Positions 34,973-46,765 of a stretch of 64,000 nucleotides of DNA are shown here, one piece after another; position 1 is the stretch's first letter; the number at the start of each line of letters is the position of its first letter. The notes below the pieces were generated by a model. It was not told the origin of the DNA. It ran no database searches and worked only from the letters and a program-made list of their open reading frames with translations. Both the position numbers and the translations under genes were made by a program. Origin of the DNA: Tyto alba (Eukaryota > Chordata > Aves > Strigiformes > Tytonidae); assembly GCF_018691265.1 (NCBI RefSeq), contig NW_024881321.1:17518698-17582697 (forward strand), written 5' to 3'.

Positions 34973-34977
34973 TGCAT
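34973..34977 (+). repeat. Target-site duplication TGCAT, right copy
   Basis: TGCAT directly after the LTR end GCAACA, identical to 34478-34482. CR1 sequence resumes beyond it. Confidence 0.9.
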
Positions 34978-35200
34978 GCATTGGTGTAGATCTGTTTCAG
35001 CTGGGCCATCTTTTGTGGGGGAAGAAGCTCTAATTCTTATGAGAGCATTTTCAGGTGCTTCCATGGTTTCTAACACATCAGTAAACTTTGCATCTTTGCT
35101 GATACATTCCCCCAGACTCCAGAAGTATACTGATATCAGTTCTTCATTAGTCAGAAAAGTTATCTTCATGGCCAAATACACATTAAGGTTTACATTCTTC

Positions 35201-37984
35201 AACATCATCTCTTAGTCTTATCATCTTGTGCAAAATTCCATTGCATCCTGAGGATGAGTTCACCATCTTAATTCACTACAGGAAAAATGTGCCTGAGGTG
35301 TGCCTTTGCAAAGACCCATCAGTAATAACTGAGGAGTCATTGCACAGCCCTGGCTTCTTTAATTTTTATTTTGTTTCTTTTTTTGGGGTTGTGTTTTTTT
35401 TTGTTGTTCTGTTTTGTTTTTGTATACTAGGTGAAGTTAAATAAACAAAAAGAATAATATTCAAGTACCTTAATTTTCAAATGCTAAGCCTTTTTCAATA
35501 GTGAAACTGCTTTACCTTTCAACTGTAGTGGCACAATTGACGCTTCTAATTTTGGCTCAGGTAAGGCTGGAGTATAGTTGCCATATGCTTTCAAGTCTCA
35601 TTGTCTGTTTTCTTCCATTTCTGCAGAAAATATAATTTTGTCATTCTTTGCCAAGATCTTTTGGAGATTTCCAGGAATAACAAACTGGAAGCTTTGCAAA
35701 CTCTATTTGACCCATTTCATTTGATCTGGATGAGGTTATTTAATGTCTAATTCATCACAGAACTCTTAGAAAGTGGAGGGTTATCAGATGAGCTCATAGC
35801 TCCTGCTTCCAAAATTCTGCAACCTTTTCATGTATGAAGGGATTTTCACAGAAAGAAGTCAGTATCTTAAAGCTGTATTTTTAAATGTTTACATGCTTGC
35901 TTTCTGACAGTCTTACTCTGACAGTGCCTTCAGAGTCTCATATGTATGGCAAGTAACACATCAATCAACAGTTTCATGGTAATTTGTTTGAAATTGAAAC
36001 TAACATTTAAGTTGTTACCAAACTAGCCAGGTCTTCTATAACAAATATTAATTTTATAGCTTCTTCTTTATTTATGTAATAGCTATCAAATAACACTGTG
36101 TTTTAAGGATGGCTGCATGATATATAACTGTTCAACCAACAGTTTCTGCAAAGACATTTTTGACAGTAATGTATTTGTTCTCTTTTCTCAGTATTCCTGG
36201 TATGTGAGTAGTTTCCATTCATGTGAGATGCTTAACTCCGGAAGTGGTTGGCTGAAATTTTAAACTAACTTATAATGGCAATTCGTTTATGATGTGACAT
36301 TCTGAGCAAATAATAACAATCTGCTAAAGTGAACAAAACTTCTGGAATCTTTAAACAGACACACTGGCAGATAATGAATATCTGATTTGTGATCCCCAAA
36401 ATTGCTAATAGTCAGTCTCATGCCTTTTGTGCACAATTTCATTCAATATTATTATTTATGTGTAAGTATAAAAACCAAGAATCTACCTTAAATATACCCG
36501 TCATGCAAATTATACCTTTTCCTTCAAAGGCAAGTTTTTTAGCTTTTCTGTATCTTGTTTTTTATGCTGTTTGTATTCTTGAGACAACTTCTTCCAGCAT
36601 CTGCAGAGCTTTCAAATGAAAGTCAGAGATCTAGCTTTTGTTTCTAGTTGCTCTTGTGATTTTTGAAACATTAGATGCTCCCAGATCTTCTCCTTTCCTC
36701 CATCCATTCTTGTCTTTGCCAGCTCATACAGTAAGTGCCCTGAGACCACTGGGTTTCTCTGTGTAGTAAAGATATTTGATGGAGTGAGATGTTTCCCCTG
36801 ATTTTCCCATCTCCTGTCAGTGCTTAATGGAGGGTAAATACTTGTAGTGCAGGTTACAGGAACTACTCACTGAACAAAACTGTATTTTTATTTACAGTGA
36901 GGATAATACCCCAGGTAAGCCCAGAATGCAAGACATACTCAAGCTGAATTTGTCCTGAAAATGTGTGTTCAACACATAAGATTGTGATTTGAAAATGTTG
37001 CATTTTCAGGAGAACTGGCCAGTGATCAAGATTTGGACCTAAGTGTGCTAGTCATACTTTTGCCACTGATTTGAGAAAGAACAAGGTGAAGGCCTCAGCC
37101 TAGGTAATCTTGGGGAGGATGAAGAAAAACCTTCCAAGACCATTTTTGCAAGATTTGAAGAAACAAAATGCTGATAAATAGAAGAGAGTTGGTTTATTTG
37201 TACATTCTTCCAGAATGAACTGGTTTGCAATTTACAATTTTCCATCACTGACACAAATTTCAATTATGAAAAGTTAGTTATACAGTGAGAAACAATGAAG
37301 AAGGGACAAGAAAATTAATGATCCTCTTTTCCAAATAAACATAAATAGCAGCATTATTGGTTTTGCATTTAGTTTTAGTTTTCTTGAATTCCTAGCAATA
37401 AATAATTTAATCCTCTAAAGCTATCATTAGAGTAACTGACACTATAAATCACTGCTTTTACAATGGACATCTAAGCAAGCTGTTCTTACTGCTTCAGTCT
37501 TTTGAATTAACCGAATAAAAGTTAAAAGCATTTCCCCTAGAGATTTACAATAGAATTGGGTTTGGCCTTTGTAAACAAAATCAGATATTGTCATTAAAAA
37601 AATGTACTTCCAGCTGCTTTATAGAAATTACCACACACATGAATCTCAGAGGATTTCTCTTAAAATGTGAACTTGTGGCCTTCCTAGCAGAGAAAGAATG
37701 AGACAAAGGGAATCGTGCCAGTGGTGCTTGCCTTTTCCCAGGCATCACAAAAAAAGGCTTTGGCAAGGGAGCAAAGAAAAGGGAGATGAGTGACTAGCAA
37801 AACAGAGGTGTACTTTGCCTTATTACCTGTACAGTAGCTTATGACCATTTCCTTAGTGAAAAGAACTGTAATAAGTTATGCATATTTTTAATAGCAGTGT
37901 ACAACTGTAGAAATATAAATCACAGAATTCAGTATATACAGGGCATAATCTTCAAGCCCAGAAGTCTTTAGTTGTAAGAGTAAA
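35201..37984. other. Unique AT-rich DNA, no gene recognised
   Basis: A T/G-rich low-complexity tract lies at 35363-35424 (TTTGTTTC, TTTTTTTGGGG, TTGTTGTTC units). Other short ORFs (72-76 codons) have no recognisable motif. No transposon identified. Confidence 0.55.
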
Positions 37985-38130
37985 CAATTGTGCTCATTCA
38001 GAGCAGTGTACAAATGTGAGCTAATTAACCTCTACTGTCCTTGAGAAATAACTGGCAGCACGTATGACATTTTATTCTCAGGTTAAAGAGTGAAAAACTG
38101 AGGCAAAAAAGGAAGCAACTCAGCATGGAA
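37985..38130 (-). repeat. MIR-like ancient SINE fragment, weak
   Basis: The plus strand has AGAGCAGTGTACAAATGTGA and CTAATTAACCTC, then ATTTTATTCTCAGG and GTGAAAAACTGAGGC. These follow the order of reverse-complement MIR-type sequence (size measure, 'aattaatcctc', 'attttacagatg..gaaactgaggc'). Diverged, so only a moderate call. Confidence 0.35.
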
Positions 38131-41100
38131 ACAATCTAAGAGTTGACAGCTTCGTATCTCAGACAACCACACCCCCTTTCTCTGTGCCTTTTTGCCAAAA
38201 CATACTTATTTCTCCAGCCTGGTAGTCCTGTTGTGTGGGATAGTACAATGAAAGCAGGGAGAATCTGGACTCCAGAGGGTTTGAACCAGGGTGGTTTTCT
38301 ACAGCCAGGGTGGAGAGACGTTAATAAACTTCCTAATATCCATTGGAGCCTGAGGCAGTTCTGTGCCAACGACTTCAAAAGGATCACGATCTCATCAAAG
38401 GTTGCAATGTACTGAAGCATCTTAGTATATCCACAAAGTTAAACATAATAGTACGCCATTTTCCTCCTCTATGTATCTTTTCTCTCCTGTGAGAACATAT
38501 GAGTAATACCTCTTGCTGGTAACAAGCATACTGCAGCTGGAAGAGACATTTCTCAGAAAAACAGGCAGAGGATAAAATCCCTGAGAACAGTAGGTATCCC
38601 CATTAAAGAATTTCTCCTATGCTGGGCACATCCCTGAAAGATCTCCTTTCCTTCCTTTATTTGTTGTGAAAATGTATCATAGCATATAAGTCCTTTGTGA
38701 AAAATCACACTGTATATACAACATTCTTGAGTTATAATTATATAATCTTGTCAAGATTATAATCAAAGTTCAATATATAATCAAGATTCTTCAAAAGGCT
38801 CCTCCTCAACACACCCACTGTTCTGAGTTCAGAGTCAAAACTTTATTTAAGTTTTAGTTACATGCGCATAAAGTTTAGTTGATATACTTTTCAGACTGAT
38901 AAGTTAATTACAATATTGACTTGATTCATATTTTGGAAACACCTAAAGTCAGGTAGTCTCAAGCAGTTAATACTCACATGGAAGAAAGTTCTCCACGATA
39001 CCAATAATATTGGATTCCCTAATAATTTTGAAAAACATTTAGGTTTTGTATCTGGAAATATGGTCTCCTATGAAAAGTTAAACCTGAGAGCCTCCTCATG
39101 GGAACAGACTTTGGCAGCAGACCAGTGCCCTTTGACTCCAGGAAAAGTCTAGCTGGGAAATTTGGCAAGATAGCATCCTTATTTTGTATTTCCTAAGGCT
39201 TTTTCTTTCTGTAGAAATTGTTGAATTATTCACACTATGCTAATAAAGTTCATTTGAGTCATCTAAGCAATCTCCTGAGTTTATTAATAAATTATTTAAT
39301 AAAGGAGTGAATTTGGTCAAATTGTCTCTACATTAAACTGGGCAGCAATATAGTGATAGATAATCAGCAAAGATTAATTACAGGACAGGGAATGCAAGCA
39401 GAATTGTGTGTTGTTTCAGTATGCCAGACTGAAAGAGTATGGGGAAATTCAGCTGACAAAACCTGGAGAAAGCCTGAGGTGGTAAAAGTGTGCTCACTTT
39501 GAGGTGGAAAAAAGTGGTTCTGTGCATGAAATCAGGATATGGCCAAGATAGAGAATTCTGCATTCTCTGACATAAAGCTCCCACAGAATCTACAGACATC
39601 CATACCAGAGTGGGTATCACAGGGGGCACTGATCTGCAACAGAAATAGATGCAGCCTATTTTAAACTGACTTTCCACAAATACAGCCATTCTTTTCCCTC
39701 TGTGAAGTAGATAGTTGCTTCCCATTTACTGCAATACTGAGAAAATAGCATCAATCTTCCCTTTGTTCAGCCCTCCCTCATGTACAATTTCATCCAATTC
39801 ACGTGTTTAATCAAGATTAAGAAATATAGCTATTTGTCTCTTCAGATGATCCAAGTTTTCCACCACTTGATCATTTCCCAGCTGAATTTGTATTTTTTCC
39901 CTAAATATTCAAGTTGGTTGGTATGTCCAAGGAGTTTTTTAGCCACAGCTAAGGACATACCTATCTGAAAGACTGAAACTTTTGGCAAATCAACCTACTA
40001 TAGAAGGAAAACAATGATGCTCCTTGGTTTAAGAATGAGGTTCTAGCTTTGTAAAGGCCTGGTGTATTGATTCAGGACCTCTTTGCATACTCCACCTACT
40101 ACTTAATTCATAATAGCTTGATTTGAGTAACCTCCCAATTAATTCTCCCAAATTTGGGTTGAGGAGTGGGCACAGAAAACAGAGGGAACATCTATTTTTT
40201 TCTTGATGTTTGCATTTTTGGTGGGAGGTGAAAGAGTGAGAGATGAAATCTCAGAAGGAATTATTGCATTCTCTGGGAAGGAATTTCATAGCATTTTTTT
40301 CTGTTCCTTGCTTTAGTGAGTTGACCCTTGCAGCTGACAGCCTCATCATGCTTGCAGAACTGTGGAGAGATGTTATGATCTCCTAACAAGAAATGAATTT
40401 TTAGAAATCTTGGTTAAGTGCCAGAAGATCACTATCTTGGAGCAAATATAATGTTCCCTCGGGAAGCAGTATAAGAAGTCTTGGATAGACAGCACTGAAT
40501 TTGCCTTAGAGTAAGAAAGGCATCAGCCATTCTGCTGAGGTATTCTTCTTTACCAAACAGAAGTGCAAGAAAATATTCTCAGTGTGAAAAACATTTTTCA
40601 TAAAATGGTATTCTGTGTCTTTGACAACTGTTGAGAAGACACCACTGACATATTTGAAAGTCATGTATCAATCCCACAGGATCTTCAAAATTACTCTTTC
40701 CGAATCATGTCAATTGTACTTTGGCTTAAGAAATAGATATCAGGTGTTCAAGCACACAGAAGAAAAACAGAATTTCTACTAACATTGTCCACCAAAAATT
40801 TATGAGCAAGACTAGGACATGCTTTGGCAAATAATTTTCTTTGCTTATCTATAACATTGGTAAGAAGAAAGACAATATATTCTTAATTTGATTCTAATAC
40901 ATAGGCAAATTAAGGGACCTGATATACATAGGATAAGATGCGTTTTTTTGGTGATGTCTGTGATGCATTATTCTAGTTGTTGATTCTGTAGTAAGTGTGG
41001 TATGGTTTGAAGACAGTGTTCAGCCCACTTGTTTGTATATTTATTTAGATACATCCAAGGTAACGAGTGCCTTTTAACATTCTTGTGTTGCTGCAAAATG

Positions 41101-43214
41101 CTTTGAAGCACTGATGCAAAAGGCATTAATAAATTAATTCTGTTATTATTTCAACATTCTACACTGCACATCGTGTGGACTAAATATTAAGATTTAGGCA
41201 ACAGAGCAGATTCACAACAACTTGTGATAATTTAGATTCTTCTTACTGCACAATTTCTGCATTAAAATAATTGCTGAATTATGTTCATCATGTTGGACTT
41301 AAAAATAAATTTAATACACAGAGCAACATCAGCTGTTTATTTTAATACTTTGCAGGTAATCAGCAGTTTGACTGACAGTCTTTCTCTTTCCACTCTTCAG
41401 TGTGGACTATTGCCAGTATTCGTACTTACTGCTACATATATATCAGTGTATATGGCCTTGGGTTGAGACTTGTACAATGCATCACTATGCAGTTATTTAC
41501 AATGAGGCATAAAGAATCTCTCTGAAACTGCAAGAGGAAAATTCTGTAAGTGGGCTGAATACAGTCATAACGATTAGAAGCCAACAAGGACAGCAAAACC
41601 ACAGTCCTCAAGCACAGCAGTGCTCCTTATCACTTAAGTTAGGAAAACAACTCAAGAGATGAGAAGTAACATTTAGTGAATCACCACAGCCGCATTTGCC
41701 AGTGCCTCAGTTCACAAGTTCCCAATATATGATTTATAATATTTCGGAAACATCAAATAATATCTCTCTGACAGCTTGGTTACCTTATGTGATCAGAGCC
41801 CTAAAGCTGCAGCCCTGGGTTACAGGTCTTTGGGACTTTGCATTTTGTTCAGCACACCTCTCATCATTAACCTACATGGGGAAGTACCATACCCAACCAT
41901 TTTTTCTCCAGTTTGACCACCTTTGTAGTTCAGACACGAGAGAAGCCTCTACCGTGAGTCCAGAACAAAGCATGAATTCACATCTGCAATATGCTTTAAC
42001 AGTCCTTCCACTCCAGATTCTCCATTTCCACAATCTAGTATTAGAATATACCTTTATTATATCCTCTAAACATCTATCAAGTGCTGAAATATATACACTA
42101 TATGTGGAGAATTTCAAAGACTTCTGGATACTCTAAATCACGCTGTATAGAAAATATAGGTCTTTTCCTCCTTAAATACAATAACAATATATATGCCTGA
42201 TGTTTAATTAATTAAAATATATTAATCTAAAATGTTTTTTCTTTCTATCCAGCTCCCTGCTAAGCTAGCAGACACATCCCTAGGACTATTCCTCTTACGG
42301 GTTAATATACTATTTGTAATACTTCAGATTAAAAATGTATTACATCCTCAGGTCTCTTCATTATAATATAATTTTTACACAATCCATGTTACCGTTAGGA
42401 GCACAGTATTAGAAGTATTTTCAAAGTAGTGTTTGTGGGATTCATAGACCAAAATATGTTTATGTTGTATATTATTTGCTCAAAGCAATTTGCAAAGGGG
42501 TTTGAACATTATATCTCTAAAAGCAAAACCACAAAGCTTTCCTTTTGATTTGATTTTTTCTTTATGAAACCATATATGTTATCCTTCACTTGTACATCTG
42601 AACTAGAGGAAAAATGAGAGAGCGTTCAAAGTCCTCTCCCTTCCCTCTAGCACAGCCTATGTCCCATCTGTTCCCCAGACTGACATACTTAAGCTTTATC
42701 ATGGTGGACAGTTGCCTCCTTGTTGGCATACCACCATTCTGGAATTCAGAGAATGAGGTGATAAAAACTAGGTACCAATGCTGTATGGAGGGAAGATTTA
42801 TTCACTTTTATCCACCCGCTATGAAATAAGTGAGAACAGCAACATGCCCTCAGCAGCAGCAGGAACAAAAACACAACCTGAGAAATAGGGTTTTTTTCTC
42901 AGGAAACAATTTCCAGAAAGTTTCACAAATTGAGCCATGTCCATGCCAACTACAGAACCTGGTGAAATAATGAAATCCAAATTAACTTAGTAAAATAAAG
43001 AAAAAACAGTAAGCTATTTTTCTCACTAATCTCAAAGAGATTTTTCTTTATTTGGCTTCTTTTTCTATTATTATTTAAATTGAAAATTGGAGGGCACTCT
43101 GATCTCAAATGTATTGGAAAATGTAGTCATTTTGCAGGAGGTATTTCCAGGAAAGTCAAAGATATTAAGACAATTTAAACCAGATGAAATGCAAGACAGA
43201 CAACAGATCTTAGA
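38131..43214. other. Long unique AT-rich stretch, no gene recognised
   Basis: A perfect 9-bp inverted repeat with 3-base loop lies at 38741-38761. Coincident open frames on both strands at 38136-38420 (about 90 codons each) and a 146-codon plus-strand ORF at 41696-42136 have no recognisable domain, and I do not call them genes. No transposon recognised. Confidence 0.5.
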
Positions 43215-43322
43215 AAAAATAAAGGCACAGCAGGGAATGGCTTTCCCAAGGTCATAGAGCACATCAGCTGCAAGGCTGGGACTAGAACCCAGGTCTCCTG
43301 ATACACAGCCTAATCAGACATT
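43215..43322 (-). repeat. MIR-like ancient SINE fragment
   Basis: The clearest MIR-like piece in the window. The plus strand reads CTTTCCCAAGGTCATAGAGC, then GCTGCAAGGCTGGGACTAG and AACCCAGGTCTCCTGA. This is the classic reverse complement of the MIR core ('cccaaggtcacacagc..gctgggactagaacccaggtctcctgactcc'). Confidence 0.7.
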
Positions 43323-46289
43323 GCTCAATAGCAAAATTTGCAAATAAGATACCACACGCATAAAAATTCTGTTTATGTATGGTATTTCCTTAGTGAGCAG
43401 GGGCAAATAAAAGATCAATTATTTAAGAGCTTGCTTAATAAGGAGAGTATGTTTCAGTAATTACTGAGGCCAACTAGTGGGTTGAAGGTCTTATAAACTG
43501 TACAATGTTTTCTCATTGTACTATGGAAGATGTTCTTGATTAGCCCTCTTGTGGTTTGTGTGCTATGCCTCTCCTATAATGAGCAGGGTGAATGCACATG
43601 GTACTGATTGACACATGGTTCTTACATGTAGTTCTTTAAAGTTGGATTCATTTAATTTCTATCAGAAGAATTTTATTTTTTATGTTTATCTGAATACTAG
43701 AGGGTGTTGTTTTAGATGATTTGCCATTTAAGTGGTGAATTTAAGCAAATATTGTTTAGATTTCTGACAATAAAATATATTATAAGGGAGATATCTATGA
43801 TGTTCAAGTGATTTTCATTTTTGTTCAATTCAGATTTCAGTGTTTGTAAGCATTATGTGTTCATTCGGCTATGATACACTTTGAAGAAACTTGTAAAAAG
43901 CTGAATCTCAGAAGTCATCCAAACTTTCTGAACATGCCTTATGCAGGAAAGGGCAGTGGAAAATCCTTTGGTTGTAGTACAATAAAACAGGCAATGATTT
44001 TGAATGTAGGTAGTAGCAGAGCTTCCAAGAGACCTCAGTAAAATAAAGTGGTAGTCAGACATCAAGTCTCTTATTCCAGATAGAACTGACTCACAGGTGG
44101 GGAGTTTACAATCATGTGAAGGTTGAAGTCCGTTACTCGCTGCTAAATTTGTGTCAACTGTTGTTCTCTGTCAAGAAGTCTGAAAAAAATTCTTGGTGGG
44201 CTTATACCCATCATATAAAATCACATCACTTTTTGCTGGGTTTCAGTCTCCCATATCACAAGACACCATATCATATAAGAAATGTCAACAAGAGAAATGA
44301 CAGAAGGGCAGTGTAGAAGACCTGCAATAAATGGATGCAGTTCACATAACCTGAGTCTATTCCATCTTTCTTTAAAATAGAAGCCAGTAAAGCACAGGAC
44401 ATTTCCTGGGGATTGATGGTCAGAACTAAGTGTTGTTGATGGGATGAGGTGTAGCCAAAGGCCATTGGGTTACACTGGTCACTCATTCTCCAGGAATGGC
44501 CCTTTGTAAACTTAATACACATAAACATTAATGACTGACAAGGAACGTAGTTTACCCATTTACAAGGTATGGGCAGTAACGTCTCATTTTTCCATTGAGT
44601 TTTCCAAATTACATTGGAAGTTGCTGAGGCTTCTTTTTCATTTTGTATTTCCTGCTCCCTTCCTCATTTTGCACTTCAAAACTTGTGCATAAACTGGAAT
44701 GTCCAAACATCTTCACAGTTCTAGGAATCGAGGCATCTTTGAGGTTTTCTTATTGTCTTTTATACTTCTGACAAGCTCTACCAAAAGCAATCTTTAGAAA
44801 TGTTAACAAGCTGTGGGTAGTAACCTCCTGATTTTTACATTCTATTAGGGTGTCACACAGTTCTAACAAACTGGATGCTTTTTTATTTCCCTGTTCTCAA
44901 GAAAAGATCATGTCGGCAGCAGCACATTTTCCACTAACATTCTCTGCATGTGTGGTGAGGTGCTAGTGTTTTTAGGATAGCATGATCTTTGCAACTTCTT
45001 TTTATATTTCTTCCAGAAATCGTCTACCACTGCATAGAAAAGGAAGAGAGAAAAGGGAAGAGGAAAGGGAAAGGGAAATGAGGGAAAATGTGCAGTTATC
45101 TCAGATAACTAACATGCTTACCTATTTACAGTAAAATACTACTGGAAATGTATTCTGCTTCTTTGCCATCAGGCAGCTACACACTGCTGTCCTGACCTGC
45201 CCTTGTTATCCTTTTTCTCAATACAAGTAAAATATCTTTTCTTGCTGTGGCTCTAGTCAGGACAGCTGCTGATGGGATTTAGTTATGCAAATACTATAAA
45301 AATATAAAAACCAGCTTTTTTCTTAAATCATCTGATTAGGTCTTCCCATTATCAGTTTGAGGAAGGTTTGTCTTGCCTAACTAGACATTTGCTATTGAAT
45401 TATCTACATCTGGCCTGACTACTCTAAGTTCTCTTTATTCCTAATGCAGAGAAAAAAAGCATTTTTAGGTTGTGATTTATTTTGTCTTAAGTCAACAGCT
45501 GCTTGCTGTTTTCAGTCTTGCCTTTGAAATGTCTATTTCTTTCCAGTAATTATAAGCAATTTACAGTGACCATTTCAGACTAATAGTTGACTGTTTTGTA
45601 GATGCCTACATTCAACCAGATGCTTACATCTCCTTAGGTAAAGGCTTACATTCTGCCGAGCACCTGAGTAGATCAAGTATTTCTGAAGAAAAAAATTAGC
45701 TCAGAATCCCAGTGGTTTTAAATGATCTGTGTTGGGCTGGGTCTTACAAGCCTTCAGGAAAGACATAACTCTGGAACATCTGGATTTTATCAACTAGATT
45801 TTCTGTTTTCCATAACTATCAGATGCCCTTTACTCCACACATTATAGCAGGCAAAGTTATGTTGTATTTCATACTCAGTTTCTCTAGGGAGACCTAGTCT
45901 CTTCCTTCTCTTAGGTTGGCCCCTCCTTCTGGCTATGTTGGCAACCTTCCAACAAAAGCAGAGAAAATTGACTCAGTCACGTATTCACCCAGCACTGGAA
46001 TTCAATAACATATTCCTTAAGCATATTAATTAGGTTCTTCTTCTGATGCCTGCCTCTTTTCAAAGGATAAATTATAAAGGAAGACAAAAATTTTAACTTG
46101 GACACCTAATTTAAGTTGAAAGTGAATGATGTGAGAAAATGGAGTAGTTTATTAAATTTTGATTCTGTTTTATTGAAAAGATTTTCAAAGTATCTCCTCA
46201 GTATACGTTAACAGCTTCTCCAGTGAAGCACCAGTGAAGATATTTTAAAGCCAAGGATTTGTGGGAAAGAGAATAGCTTGGGTGTATTG
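43323..46289. other. Unique DNA with one purine tract
   Basis: No gene or transposon recognised. A 50-bp purine-rich tract lies at 45037-45086 (AAAAGGAAGAGAGAAAAGGG and GAGGAAAGGGAAAGGGAAA), a possible microsatellite. Otherwise AT-rich unique sequence with short chance ORFs. Confidence 0.55.
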
Positions 46290-46765
46290 AGGAGCCTCAG
46301 AGGATGAGGATGAAGCTATGGAGGACTAGACATCTATTAAACACCTGAGTTGATCCTAAACCCTCCATAGAGCCTTGGGATCTGCCCCTGCTCCCACTGG
46401 GAGGGTGAGTGGGTACTGATTTCTGTACCAAAGTTTCCATCCCATGACTCACACCATCAGATGTCCCAGCCCCTGGGTCAGTTGCGACCAGCCTGAGTCC
46501 TGGGCAGCAGCCCAGCCTGCAGCTCAACCATCTGCATGGTGCTGGCCGTCCCTGGTTGTGTCCCTCTCCATCCCAAATGGATATAGTTTTTATTATTTGA
46601 CACTTTCTGTATCAGACGGTTGCCAAAAGCCACCAAGGGCCTTGCTGGTCATGCAGCCATGGATCACTTCAGTTCCTCTGTACCCCAGGCCATTTAGCAG
46701 TTGTCACATGAGTTTCCACCACCCTCTGATCTCCTGCCTCAAACGCATCACGAAAGTCTGAAGTT
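46290..46765. other. GC-richer block of unknown origin
   Basis: About 475 bp clearly richer in G and C than its surroundings, open on the plus strand for 105 codons (46444-46761) and on the minus strand for 76. It contains CCTGGGCAGCAGCCCAGCC (an inverted repeat GCTGGGCTGCTGCCCAGG on the other strand). I recognise no LTR ends, no CR1 and no protein family. On the minus strand AATAATAAAAACT (near 46590) would be a polyadenylation-like signal. It could be an old LTR or the remains of a processed transcript. Confidence 0.3.

Larger units (their letters stand above)
31611..35200 (-). mobile_element. Long CR1 LINE with two nested LTR insertions
   Basis: A minus-strand CR1 whose 3' end is AGAATCATAGAATTG on the plus strand (31611). 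ORF2 runs leftward from about 35.0 kb: endonuclease (about 34480-33800), linker (33800-33130) and reverse transcriptase (33130-31802). Two insertions interrupt it, a 490-bp LTR (34483-34972) and a 66-bp mini-LTR (34225-34290); about 3.0 kb of CR1 itself remains. Coding continues beyond the larger LTR with MAQLKQIYTNAC, which precedes the SMGNKEEEL endonuclease start, so CR1 certainly reaches 34,990 and probably 35,200 (the open minus frame to 35208 includes EAPENAL, as I recall CR1 5' sequence). The copy is dead: stops, frameshifts, an N in the RT motif C and an N in the endonuclease SDH motif. The true 5' end is not resolved. Confidence 0.92.

Noticed and set aside
41696..42136. 146-codon plus-strand ORF
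   Set aside because: No known motif, composition of translated AT-rich DNA, and an 81-codon ORF lies on the opposite strand.
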